DNA of 64,000 nt from Terriglobus tenax (GTDB taxonomy: Bacteria; Acidobacteriota; Terriglobia; Terriglobales; Acidobacteriaceae): positions 992,001-1,056,000 of the forward strand of contig NZ_JAGSYA010000004.1 of the NCBI RefSeq assembly GCF_025685395.1. The letters run 5' to 3'. The notes beneath the pieces are model-generated. The model saw only the letters and a program-made list of their open reading frames with translations, searched no databases and had not been told where the DNA came from. Within the stretch, counting starts at the first letter, position 1. Every line of letters begins with the position of its first letter. Positions 27,201-34,749 of the stretch are shown one piece after another. The translations under genes were made by a program, and so were the position numbers.

Positions 27201-27670
27201 TAGAACTGACGATTCGACAGGGGCATCTCGACGACCTTTTTGTTGTCGATCAACGCACCTGATTCAGACGATTCGGTCTGCGTGAGGTTCATGCTTGCCT
27301 CAACACTCACCGTCTCGTTGTTTGAACCGACGCTCAGCGTGACGTTCTGGGAGGCTGCCTGAGACACCGTCAGAACAATGTTGTTCAGCACTGTCTTACT
27401 GAAGCCTGGCGCGGAAACCTCTACCTGGTATGGTCCGGGCGGAAGGTTCTGCACGTCGTAGCGACCGTTGGAATCGTCGACCAGGGTGCGGGTTACGCCC
27501 GTTGCGGTATTGGTAACCACCACGGTTGCAGTCGTAATTGCAGCTCCCTGCGCATCAATGATCAGGCCTGAAAGAGAAGCATTCGTATCCTGGGCTTTCG
27601 CCGCAGGAAGAAGCATACCTGCGAGCAGGCACCCTCCGATGATGAGTCTAGCTGCTTGCTTATATCGCAT
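24242..27670 (-). CDS. TonB-dependent receptor, Oar-like, of the peptide locus
   Basis: 1142 residues. Signal peptide MRYKQAARLIIGGCLLAGMLLPAAKAQ; carboxypeptidase regulatory-like domain at about 30-110 (LSGLIIDAQGAAITTATVVV...GRYDVQNLPPGPYQVEV); plug segment 'VVEMPLSNRQFYSLALLSPGAVPAG'; then a long barrel ending in a terminal phenylalanine (QAAVRILF). GGAG lies eight bases upstream of the ATG. It is flanked by a MacB-like permease gene upstream and DUF885/M20 hydrolase genes downstream on the same strand, so peptides are the most likely cargo. It has none of the site A-D operators seen at the other receptor. Confidence 0.9.
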   Translation of the reverse strand: MRYKQAARLIIGGCLLAGMLLPAAKAQDTNASLSGLIIDAQGAAITTATVVVTNTATGVTRTLVDDSNGRYDVQNLPPGPYQVEVSAPGFSKTVLNNIVLTVSQAASQNVTLSVGSNNETVSVEASMNLTQTESSESGALIDNKKVVEMPLSNRQFYSLALLSPGAVPAGQSSTLGFRGGFNVSGAGEATNMFTYNGIYNDAIGTQQPSYRPSVETIQEFKLMTGVYPAQYGKYSGAQVVVLEKSGTNALHGSVYEFIRNEIANAKPYFTRVGARKPAFRQNTFGATLGGPIIKDKTFFFAGYEGQRVNSQTTQNATVPSSSMLSGIFPGTTALYNPYTGQPLTRSADGTYDLKQIPQWTSASAQLGQQIASFFPSGSNGRPAGLVSTPTTAYPSSNFTYSAIQVEKMDEWTVKIDHTISDKDSVHGSYNEFRDPTYQPSNILCGNAAIPYGGCDFNQIVHFLTLQETHLFSPTFLNTFNFGYNRFQMPRFPEDRTLSNLPVIPGVFNNPTPENRGLPNTAVNGYATLGGPTNIPQNQWLNQYEAYDSVNWTKGKHSFQFGLDTFLAITTEVFTQNGRGAFAFNSATIRSTQGQNSNTGTAATATSCDPATNPNLRCYGTTGNPMSDLLLGIPVTATRNPVAPNIHMGNYAFYAYAMDDWKILPNLTLNLGIRYENASPAYDSKNVQSRYNPATQRIELGLGVPNPTDPALLALVDVNAPKFKYLYNFDNNNFAPRVGLAWQPFSKETTVVKGGYGVFYNGPIQFNQYISANTQVPVRTPQTFTAASVTSGTSIPLATVFSGSGTPGFYTAFGAEPKQSETYVQMYSLGVQQQLTTSIVAEINYVGSKGTKLPQARNINTVPLSVTTRNQAARPDPKFGNITYAENANSSNFNSLQTSVRKNLKDGVSFLFAYTWAKSLDYAGGTGSGSNSSGNYQDPRDKRLEYSLSDFNVKHRIVFSPVAELPFGKNKPFLNHGLSAAIFGGFQLSGIFAYQTGRPFTITSAATNRSLTFAGADRPNTVGDPNAGPKTVKQWFNIAAFQEPNSAVFGNTRRNTVIGPDNLQLDVTLARQVKFTERIGAQFRLETFNLPNRPNFFNPFSASAQLPTNATTILNPSTYTGTFGQITNAYDPRQLQAAVRILF

Positions 27671-27789
27671 AGGTTAGGCTCCAAATAATCTGTGTTGAGT
27701 ACAGCTATCTATCGAACGATGACCACAACCAAGCTGGCCACATGGACAACAGTGTTCCTGAGCAACTCGAGAGGAAACCTGCCGGTTAC

Positions 27790-29310
27790 TTACTCATACC
27801 GAAGCGATTCCATAGGCACGACCCGTGAAGCCTGTTTTGCCGGGTAGTACCCGAAAAAGATTCCAATCATCACCGAGATGAAAAACGATACAGCGATAGC
27901 TGGAAGCGAAATGTGGGTTGACCACTTGACCGACTGCGACAGCACCTGGGCCGCAACACATCCAAGCGTCACCCCGGCCACACCACCCGAAAGGGACAGT
28001 GCGACCGCCTCCAGCAAAAATTGATTCAGCACATCGCCCGTGCGTGCGCCGACCGCGCGGCGAATTCCGATCTCGCGAATTCGTTGCGAGACCGAGAGAA
28101 GCATGACGTTCATGATGCCGATGCCTCCCACGATGAGCGATACGGCAGCAATGCTGATCAGAAGAGCGGTCATGGTCGCGCTCGCCTGCTCCAGCGTTTT
28201 GCTCAACTGATCCAGCGTCACTTTTTCAAAGGTGCTGACGTTGCCAACCACCGCATGAGCAATCTCCGGCCGCATGCCGCCTTTTGCCAGCACCTTGCGT
28301 GCCTCTCCATTCACACCGAAGTCATCGGGGTCGGCCGCACCAATGTGGTGCCGCTGCCGCAGCAAGGCAGTGATCACCTTGGAGACGCGAGTCACGTCAC
28401 CGGTGGATTCCGTGGTGACGGTAATGTTATCCAGGTAGTTGCGATGCAGCATCTGCTGCATCGCTGTGACAGGGATATAGATCGCGTCAAACTGATCGTC
28501 TCCCGCTGCCGGTTGAATCATCCAGCTCCCACTGCCGATGACGCCAACGACACGGAAGGTCTCGTCCTTGAGCACGATCTCTTTCCCTACGGGATCCTGA
28601 TTGCCGAAGATCTTGTCACTGACGACCTTGCCGAGAACGGCTACGTGTTCCGCGCGCTCTTCTTCTTTCCTGGAAAAGAAGCGGCCATGCGGGAAGACCC
28701 AGGCTCTGCGAATCTGTGGCAGCGACGCTTCTTCTCCGTGCAGTGAGGTGAAGCCGGTTGCGTCTGCTGACCTGGCCAGAACATTCTCACGAATGCCGGA
28801 AGATACATACTGCACTCCCTTGATTGCGCGGATCGCGTTGGCATCGTCAATGGAGAGCGTTGTGGCTGCGCCTCTTCCGGCTGCAGCATCTCCGGGCCGC
28901 GGCATCAGACGCGTCTGCCGTCCATCGTGCTCTGTTGGAGCGACGGTTGGATCGATCGTGGAGCCTTCCTGCACCAGCATCAGACGCGGACGGCGCGAGA
29001 CCTTCCAGGAGGCCAGGCGAAGTTTGGGCGGGCTAGAAAAAATGGCCTTCGGCTCCAGGGCAGCCGAAGGCCCCTCAACGCCATCTGCAGTGCCAAGCTC
29101 GAGCTTGACCCTGTAATTGCCAGAGGTCACAACCAGAAGATTCATCCCGGCGGCTCGGACCTGATCCTGAATAGCGGCCTGCGCACCCGTGCCTAACGCA
29201 ATCATCGTTAGAACCGTCGCAATGCCTACTGTCATTCCGGTCATGGTCAGTGTCGTCTGAAGCTTGTTCTTCTTCAGAGCGCTCACTGCAACCGCCCAAG
29301 CATTTCCCAT
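27790..29310 (-). CDS. Orphan MacB-like ABC permease with long insert
   Basis: About 506 residues from the ATG at 29310 (MGNAWAVAVSALKKNKLQTTLTMTGMTVGIATVL). It has the FtsX/MacB four-helix layout and 'LSVSQRIREIGIRRAVGART' coupling loop. Between helix 1 and the periplasmic domain it has about 100 extra residues (about 65-160), rich in Pro/Arg, comparable to but longer than the insert in the permease at 15279-16742. No ATPase gene lies next to it; the nearest is at 16742-17497 on the same strand, about 10 kb downstream. It may form alternative complexes with that ATPase. It is the first of a long same-strand gene series and is divergent from the Lrp gene. Confidence 0.8.
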   Translation of the reverse strand: MGNAWAVAVSALKKNKLQTTLTMTGMTVGIATVLTMIALGTGAQAAIQDQVRAAGMNLLVVTSGNYRVKLELGTADGVEGPSAALEPKAIFSSPPKLRLASWKVSRRPRLMLVQEGSTIDPTVAPTEHDGRQTRLMPRPGDAAAGRGAATTLSIDDANAIRAIKGVQYVSSGIRENVLARSADATGFTSLHGEEASLPQIRRAWVFPHGRFFSRKEEERAEHVAVLGKVVSDKIFGNQDPVGKEIVLKDETFRVVGVIGSGSWMIQPAAGDDQFDAIYIPVTAMQQMLHRNYLDNITVTTESTGDVTRVSKVITALLRQRHHIGAADPDDFGVNGEARKVLAKGGMRPEIAHAVVGNVSTFEKVTLDQLSKTLEQASATMTALLISIAAVSLIVGGIGIMNVMLLSVSQRIREIGIRRAVGARTGDVLNQFLLEAVALSLSGGVAGVTLGCVAAQVLSQSVKWSTHISLPAIAVSFFISVMIGIFFGYYPAKQASRVVPMESLRYE

Positions 29311-29691
29311 AAACAACCCCAACTCCGTCCAGTTCGGTACGACCTTGGCTGCGCATACACGAATGCGCTGGCACCGGCCTATCGATAGATAAGGCGGACA
29401 CAAATTCCGGCACGGCTACGCCGCTGCTGCACAAGAACAGAAACTGCTTTCAATTACCCAAGGTTCGAGCTCGATCCGGCACAACGGTGGCCGGATACAC
29501 GTAGACCTTCCACACTTTCATTGGCAAGCCGGAAGGCAAACTGCAAGTGAGACACGTGGTCCTTAGAAGATGAGAGGGTTGCGAGCTTCTTCGTCGGACT
29601 TATGATTTACAGATTTTTTACTGGGTACGATTGCAACTCTAACCAAACTTATGAGCACAACGTTTGCAAATACCGTGGTACATTGCACGCA

Positions 29692-30210
29692 ATGAGCAAT
29701 TTTCGAGCAAGGAAGTCTGCAGCTTCACACAAAACTAGCGATGCGACGCTGGATGAACTCGATATCGCCATACTCAGGATTTTGCAGCACAAAGGACGCG
29801 CAACCAATGAAGAGGTTGGCGACGCTGTCGGGCTTTCACCTTCTGCAGCCTCGCGACGTATTCATTCGCTTGAAGAGCGCGGCATCATTACGGGCTACCA
29901 GGCAACGGTCGACAGCAAGGCCCTGGGAGCTGAGATCACAGTGTTCGTAAGAATTACGCTGGAACGACAAACAGCCGCGGTTTTACAGGCGTTTGACGTA
30001 CGTATCCGGCGCTGCAATGGCGTAATTTCATGCCATCTGATGGCAGGCGATTACGACTACATGCTGCAGGTCAAGGTCGCCGACATCATGGACTATGAAC
30101 GCTTCCATCAGCAGGAGTTGTCGCGTCTTCCAGGTGTGCGCCGCATTGAGTCCAGCTTTGCCGTTCGCAATGTTTTCGAACGGGAACTCGACATTCGTGA
30201 CCCAAGTTAG
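29692..30210 (+). CDS. Lrp/AsnC-family transcriptional regulator
   Basis: About 172 residues from the ATG at 29692; the upstream frame to 29602 has no recognisable domain. The N-terminal helix-turn-helix (LDELDIAILRILQHKGRATNEEVGDAVGLSPSAASRRI, about 20-60) is followed by the RAM/AsnC ligand-binding domain (about 85-160, 'GDYDYMLQVKVADIMDYERFHQQELSRLPGVRRIESSF'). Lrp-family proteins sense amino acids. It is divergent from the peptide-locus permease and convergent with alanine dehydrogenase, a classic partner of Lrp-type regulators (AldR in mycobacteria). Control of this locus is a likely inference. Confidence 0.85.
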   Translation: MSNFRARKSAASHKTSDATLDELDIAILRILQHKGRATNEEVGDAVGLSPSAASRRIHSLEERGIITGYQATVDSKALGAEITVFVRITLERQTAAVLQAFDVRIRRCNGVISCHLMAGDYDYMLQVKVADIMDYERFHQQELSRLPGVRRIESSFAVRNVFERELDIRDPS

Positions 30211-30447
30211 CGGGCACAGATCATGCTTGCTATGACCAGCACTTACAGAATTAGTGCGCAATTTACGCCATAGGTGCAAAAAACTCTATCACGCTATTGA
30301 AAAAACTAATCAACGGCGAAGAGCGATGAATGCACGCAGTTCTCACTTCCAAGTTGCTCAACGCAGTCGCATAACCGGGCCGCGCACAGCATCCTCAACG
30401 TGGCTGTGATTCTTGCTTTCAGTTTCGAGCGATTACCGGGAGATTAA

Positions 30448-30488
30448 GGCGGAAACACCGCGCTGTCAAGCAGTACGACGTTTCCGCC
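30448..30488. terminator. Hairpin between convergent lrp-type and ald genes
   Basis: GGCGGAAAC (30448-30456) pairs perfectly with GTTTCCGCC (30480-30488) with a 23-nt loop, ten bases from the ald stop. The long loop and lack of a T-run make it a weak terminator candidate. The rest of 30211-30447 shows nothing recognisable. Confidence 0.35.
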
Positions 30489-30498
30489 CGGAAAGGGA

Positions 30499-31614
30499 CT
30501 AGTTCAGGCACTCGATGGCAGGCTTCCAGGAGCGGCCCTGCGATTCAGCGACCGGAGCACAGGTGAGCACTCCATTGTGTGTGTTAAGCCCCTTGCGCAG
30601 GCCTGAAGAGTTCTTCAAGGCTTCCAGGGCACCCTGCTCCGCCATGTTGAGCACGTAGGGGAAGGTAGCGTTGGTCAGAGCGAGCGTTGACGTATTGGGC
30701 ACAGCTGCCGGCATGTTCGTAACGCAGTAGTGGACGACACCATCGACTACATAGGAGGGAGCCGTGTGTGTCGTAGGCACAGCGGTCTCAATGCAGCCGC
30801 CCTGGTCAATGGCGACATCCACAATCACGGCGCCTTTCTTCATTCCCTTCACCATGGCCGCGGTCAAGAGCTTAGGCGCCGATGCTCCGGGGATGAGAAC
30901 GCCACCAATCAACAGGTCGCTCTTGGCCGCGGCATTCGCGATGTTCCAGGAGTTCGAAGCCAGAGTGCGCAGACGTCCGCCGAAGATATCATCCAGCTGG
31001 CGAAGGCGGTTGAGGTTCTTGTCGACAATAGTGACATTGGCACCCATGCCCAGTGCGATCTTTGCGGCGTTGGTACCGACGATGCCTCCACCCAGGATGC
31101 AGACTTCTCCGGGAGGAACCCCAGGAACGCCGCCCAGCAGCAGGCCGCGTCCATCGTTGCCATGCTGCAGGAAAGATGCGCCGACCTGCACGGAGAGCCG
31201 GCCCGCGACCTCCGACATGGGCACCAGCAAAGGAAGTGCTCCCGCACTGTCTTCTACTGTTTCGTAAGCAATCGCCGTGACCCTGGACTCAAGCAGCTTC
31301 TCGGTCAACTCGGGGATGGGTGCAAGGTGCAGATAAGTAAACAACACCAGGCCCGGACGGAAGTGGCCGTACTCGGAGGGCACAGGCTCTTTCACCTTCA
31401 CGACCATCTCAGCGCGCTGCCATACTTCGTCCGCCGTAGCAACGATCGTGGCTCCTGCAGCGAGATACTCTTCATCCGGAAACGCGGAGAGCAGGCCGGC
31501 ATTCTTTTCTACCAGTAGCTGATTGCCTCGCTCGACCAGTTCCTTTACGCCGGCTGGGGTGATGCCGACGCGTGTTTCGAGATTCTTGACTTCCTTGGGG
31601 ACTCCGATAAGCAT
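30499..31614 (-). CDS. ald: Alanine dehydrogenase
   Basis: A 371-residue NAD-dependent L-alanine dehydrogenase (alanine to pyruvate and ammonia). Expected catalytic residues are present at the family positions: R15 ('NLETRVGITP'), K75 ('VVKVKEPVP') and H96 ('LFTYLHLAP'). The NAD fold is 'VCILGGGIVGTNAAKIALGMGANVTIVDKN' (about 170-200), and 'VDVAIDQGGCIET' carries the substrate-side loop. Full length with a typical start (MLIGVPKEVKN). Convergent with the Lrp gene. It would channel alanine from peptide breakdown into central metabolism. Confidence 0.95.
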   Translation of the reverse strand: MLIGVPKEVKNLETRVGITPAGVKELVERGNQLLVEKNAGLLSAFPDEEYLAAGATIVATADEVWQRAEMVVKVKEPVPSEYGHFRPGLVLFTYLHLAPIPELTEKLLESRVTAIAYETVEDSAGALPLLVPMSEVAGRLSVQVGASFLQHGNDGRGLLLGGVPGVPPGEVCILGGGIVGTNAAKIALGMGANVTIVDKNLNRLRQLDDIFGGRLRTLASNSWNIANAAAKSDLLIGGVLIPGASAPKLLTAAMVKGMKKGAVIVDVAIDQGGCIETAVPTTHTAPSYVVDGVVHYCVTNMPAAVPNTSTLALTNATFPYVLNMAEQGALEALKNSSGLRKGLNTHNGVLTCAPVAESQGRSWKPAIECLN

Positions 31615-31778
31615 GCTTATTTCACCTTTCGGAAGCGATCATAAAGACAAGGAAGAAGCGTTAGCTTGCAAAATAGCTCTACGAATGGGTATTACACGCA
31701 CAATATGTGCACAAAGAAGCGCATTTGACGCCTAAGAGCAGCATCAGAAGGTAGAAAACATGGGGCTGACGCTGCGGC

Positions 31779-31819
31779 GCACCAGCGAAAGCTGCCTGAA
31801 GGCAGGTTCGCTGGTGTGT
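31779..31819 (-). terminator. Stable hairpin after the beta-barrel gene
   Basis: CACCAGCGAA (31780-31789) and TTCGCTGGTG (31807-31816) pair perfectly, and the stem continues through GCCT/AGGC inside. It lies about 60 bases beyond the stop at 31878. On the minus strand a TGTTTTCT run comes about 20 bases later. The remainder of 31615-31877 shows nothing recognisable. Confidence 0.45.
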
Positions 31820-31877
31820 CGCACTTGCAGATGGAGAAAAGGAAGAACCGGAGCAGGCCTCGGAATGAGGCGGCGTG

Positions 31878-32450
31878 TTATCGACCGAAGCGGACGACCA
31901 CACCGGCGCCGAGACGCAGAGTGTTCTGCACGTTGTTCGTGCTGTTTGGCAATTGCGTTCTCAGCCATCCTGCATCGAGCAGGCGAAGACTGGTGTGCCG
32001 TGTGAGCGCGTAATCCACGCCTCCATTCAACTGAAGTGCAAAGCTGTTCTCGTCCGACTTCGCACCAAAGGTATTTGGGAAGAGGCTGTTGAATCCGTAA
32101 GCCTGACCAATCAGCGCCTGCCCATAGAGCGAAAGCTTCCGGTTGCTGTGCCAGCGGTACCGCGGACCGAAGGTGGCCGTTACCAGGGCAAGAGGAACAC
32201 CGCTGGAACCGATGGAGTTGGTATGGCCTCCGCTGACATCGGCAGCGATGCCGAATCCTTTGTAGAGATTCGCACCCAGTTCAATGGAACCTCCCTGCAT
32301 CCAGAAGCTCTGCGTCGTGTTGGCCTTGATGGAACGCTGGGCAAGGTAAGTTACGCCAAGGTCGAGGCGCGGTGCGGACTGAGCAAGGGCGGACAGCGAA
32401 AGTGCGCCGAGAATGCCCGGCAGTGCGATCGAACGAAGGTATAGTTTCAC
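31878..32450 (-). CDS. Outer-membrane beta-barrel protein
   Basis: About 190 residues from the GTG at 32450, which has AGGAGA upstream and opens a signal peptide (KLYLRSIALPGILGALSLSALAQS). A GTG at 32471 would overlap the upstream stop by four bases (GTGA) and is an alternative. The mature part alternates polar and hydrophobic residues in strands ('LDLGVTYLAQRS', 'GIAADVSGGHT', 'LSLYGQALIGQAYG', 'SLRLLDAGWLRTQL', 'LRLGAGVVVRFG'), typical of an eight-stranded OmpA-like barrel. Last gene of the collagen/NHL operon; possibly an envelope anchor or assembly factor. Confidence 0.75.
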   Translation of the reverse strand: MKLYLRSIALPGILGALSLSALAQSAPRLDLGVTYLAQRSIKANTTQSFWMQGGSIELGANLYKGFGIAADVSGGHTNSIGSSGVPLALVTATFGPRYRWHSNRKLSLYGQALIGQAYGFNSLFPNTFGAKSDENSFALQLNGGVDYALTRHTSLRLLDAGWLRTQLPNSTNNVQNTLRLGAGVVVRFGR

Positions 32451-32467
32451 GAGCGTCGGTCTCCTTC

Positions 32468-34717
32468 TCACTGCACCACCAGCCTGACGCTTACGGTGCG
32501 CTGCAGTGTCTGCGACCCCGTCCCCTGGGCGGTGGCAGTAACGTTGATGGTGTAGGTCTGCTGCTGCTGGCCAAAGAATCCATTACCGCTACCGCAGCCC
32601 GAGAGTCCCGCAGCCGCCGCAAGCGCGGCCAGAAAGACAAAGCCGTGGAGCAGGCTCTTCATCCGGTGGGTGCTGTTGCGCATACGTCCGGCAAATGGCA
32701 GCAGAAGCAGAGCGGCAGCAAAAGTTCCTCCTCCAAACAACTGCATACGATGCATTGCGGAGGTGCTTGCCGTCTGCACCTTCATCGTGAAGGTTGCGGG
32801 ACTTGCGCCAAGCGTGAGGGTGGATGGAGAGAAGGTCGCAGACGCTCCCGGCGGAAGCCCGGTTGCCGAGAAGATAATCGGGAACGAGAAGGGACCGTTG
32901 AGCGGTGCGATCCTGAAGCTAAACGTACCGGCCTGCCCTGGAATGACCGTCAGGTCGAAGCCGGATCCACCCGGAACCGCTGGGTCGGGCTGCAGCGTGA
33001 AGTTGAAGTCCGTGACAAATTGCGTGAGAGCATTGGAAGTACTCCCGCCAAAGTTCGCATCGCCCGCATAAACAGCCGTGATGAGATGCGTTCCTGCACT
33101 CAGTGATGTCGTGGTCAAGGTCGCAACATTCGCACTGAGAGGCTGCGTCCCCAAAAGCGCGCCGCCATCATAGAAGGAGACCAGGCCCGTCGCATTTCCC
33201 ACGCCTTGCGGTGTCACCGTGGCTGACAGGGTAACTGCCTGTCCAAAGAGTGGTGTTGCAAGGCTGGAGGTGAGCGTTGTGAACGTGGTTGCCTGAGCGC
33301 CAGATCCGGTCAATAGAATCGACTGCGAGGTAACGCCATTGCCACCGAAGACAACAGAGCCCGAAGCTGGGCCCACCGCAGTGGGAAGGAAGGCGACGTT
33401 TTGGGTGCAGCTTGCGCCGGCAGACAGCGCGATGGGAGGCGCCGGGCAGGTGCCTCCACCGGTCGTGGTAAAGGCCCCGGTAAATGTGATGGAGCTGACA
33501 GCGATGGAAGCAGTGCCGGTATTAGCAAGCGTTACCGGCTGCCCCGTGGAAATAACGCCGACGGCCTGGCTGGTAAAGGAGAAGGTGGGCAGCGCGGCCA
33601 GGCGAACACGCTGGTTACTCGTATCGGCGATGGCAACGTTGCCGAGGGCATCCGTTCCGACGGCCCTGGGAGTATCGAACTCGGCCAATGTTGCCGTGCC
33701 GTTGTCTCCGCCAAATCCCTGAGTCCCGTCGCCGGCTGCCGTAGCGATGGTGCTGCCGCTTACCTTGCGAATGCGATTGTTGTTGCTGTCTGCGATGTAG
33801 ACGTTGCCGGTAGCATCCACGCTGACGCCTGTCGGACGCGACAGGAACGCTGCTGCTGCATTTCCGCCATCACCACCATCCGCACCAGAAAAAGTAACCG
33901 GGCCACCGCCCGCAAGCGTTGTGATGGTGCCACCGCTGACCTTACGAATCCGCTGATTGTGACGGTCAGCGATATAAAGAGCGCCCGTTGTATCCACGGC
34001 CACGCCGGTTGGTGAATCGAGCGAAGCAGAGGTAGCGGCGCCACCGTCCCCCGCGAAGAGCTGTTCCCCGTTGCCGGCGATGGTCGAGATGGTTCCACCG
34101 CTGACCCGGCGGATGCGCTGGTTGTTCGTATCCGCGATATAGAGGTTGCCGTTCGCATCAACGGCGATACCGCTGGGCAACGAAAGAGCCGCAACGGTCG
34201 CTGAACCTCCGTCACCGGAGAAACCGCTGACTCCCGTACCCGCAACCGTTGTTATGGTTCCATTGCTGACCCGGCGAATGCGGTGGTTATGCGAGTCTGC
34301 GATGTAGAGGTTGCCGCTGGCATCAACAGCAATACCTGCGGGGGTATCCAGTTGCGCAGCGGTCGCACTGCCTCCGTCACCGGAGAAGCCGGCTGAACCG
34401 TTGCCCGCTATCGTGAGGATGTTGCCACTGCTCTTCAGCACTTCCCGGACAACGTGGTTATTGGCATCTGCGAGAAACAGGTTGCCGTTGGCGTCGTATG
34501 CAACGGCCGCAGGGGAGGCAAGCGTAGCCGCGGTTGCGGCTGCGTTGTCGCCGGTATAACCAACCGATCCATTGCCTGCGCCGGAGCTAATGGTTGTGCC
34601 TGGCGAAACGGAAAGGATTCCCTGGGCATGTGCCAGCAGAGGGCTGACGCACAGAAGTGCGATCGCCATAACCGGCCGGCGCTGAAGGAATCGGAATGTC
34701 GCTTTTCTCACCCACAT
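32468..34717 (-). CDS. Secreted NHL-repeat and Ig-like domain protein
   Basis: About 749 residues. ATG at 34717 chosen (GTGGAG 11 bases upstream; signal MWVRKATFRFLQRRPVMAIALLCVSPLLAHAQ); an ATG at 34750 overlaps the stop of the collagen-like gene (TAATG) and could be used by coupling. Residues about 40-380 hold six NHL repeats (e.g. 'GIAVDANGNLYIADTNNQRIRRVSGGTISTIAGNG'), expected to form a six-bladed beta-propeller. Then come a SPD-2/hydin-like Ig domain ('LANTGTASIAVSSITF...CTQNVAFLP'), a Big_3-type Ig domain ('TTSLSAGTHLITAVYAGDANFGGS') and a C-terminal hydrophobic stretch with 'LSGCGSGNGFFG'. Probably a cell-surface binding or adhesion protein. Confidence 0.85.
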   Translation of the reverse strand: MWVRKATFRFLQRRPVMAIALLCVSPLLAHAQGILSVSPGTTISSGAGNGSVGYTGDNAAATAATLASPAAVAYDANGNLFLADANNHVVREVLKSSGNILTIAGNGSAGFSGDGGSATAAQLDTPAGIAVDASGNLYIADSHNHRIRRVSNGTITTVAGTGVSGFSGDGGSATVAALSLPSGIAVDANGNLYIADTNNQRIRRVSGGTISTIAGNGEQLFAGDGGAATSASLDSPTGVAVDTTGALYIADRHNQRIRKVSGGTITTLAGGGPVTFSGADGGDGGNAAAAFLSRPTGVSVDATGNVYIADSNNNRIRKVSGSTIATAAGDGTQGFGGDNGTATLAEFDTPRAVGTDALGNVAIADTSNQRVRLAALPTFSFTSQAVGVISTGQPVTLANTGTASIAVSSITFTGAFTTTGGGTCPAPPIALSAGASCTQNVAFLPTAVGPASGSVVFGGNGVTSQSILLTGSGAQATTFTTLTSSLATPLFGQAVTLSATVTPQGVGNATGLVSFYDGGALLGTQPLSANVATLTTTSLSAGTHLITAVYAGDANFGGSTSNALTQFVTDFNFTLQPDPAVPGGSGFDLTVIPGQAGTFSFRIAPLNGPFSFPIIFSATGLPPGASATFSPSTLTLGASPATFTMKVQTASTSAMHRMQLFGGGTFAAALLLLPFAGRMRNSTHRMKSLLHGFVFLAALAAAAGLSGCGSGNGFFGQQQQTYTINVTATAQGTGSQTLQRTVSVRLVVQ

Positions 34718-34749
34718 ATCTGCACAGACTCCACGTTTTGGGCTGCGCA

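Noticed and set aside
29676-29690. Fifth copy of the site A-D operator before the Lrp gene (AATACCGTGGTAC)
   Set aside because: Only one half matches, and no -35/-10 pair lies at the 7-nt/18-nt distances.
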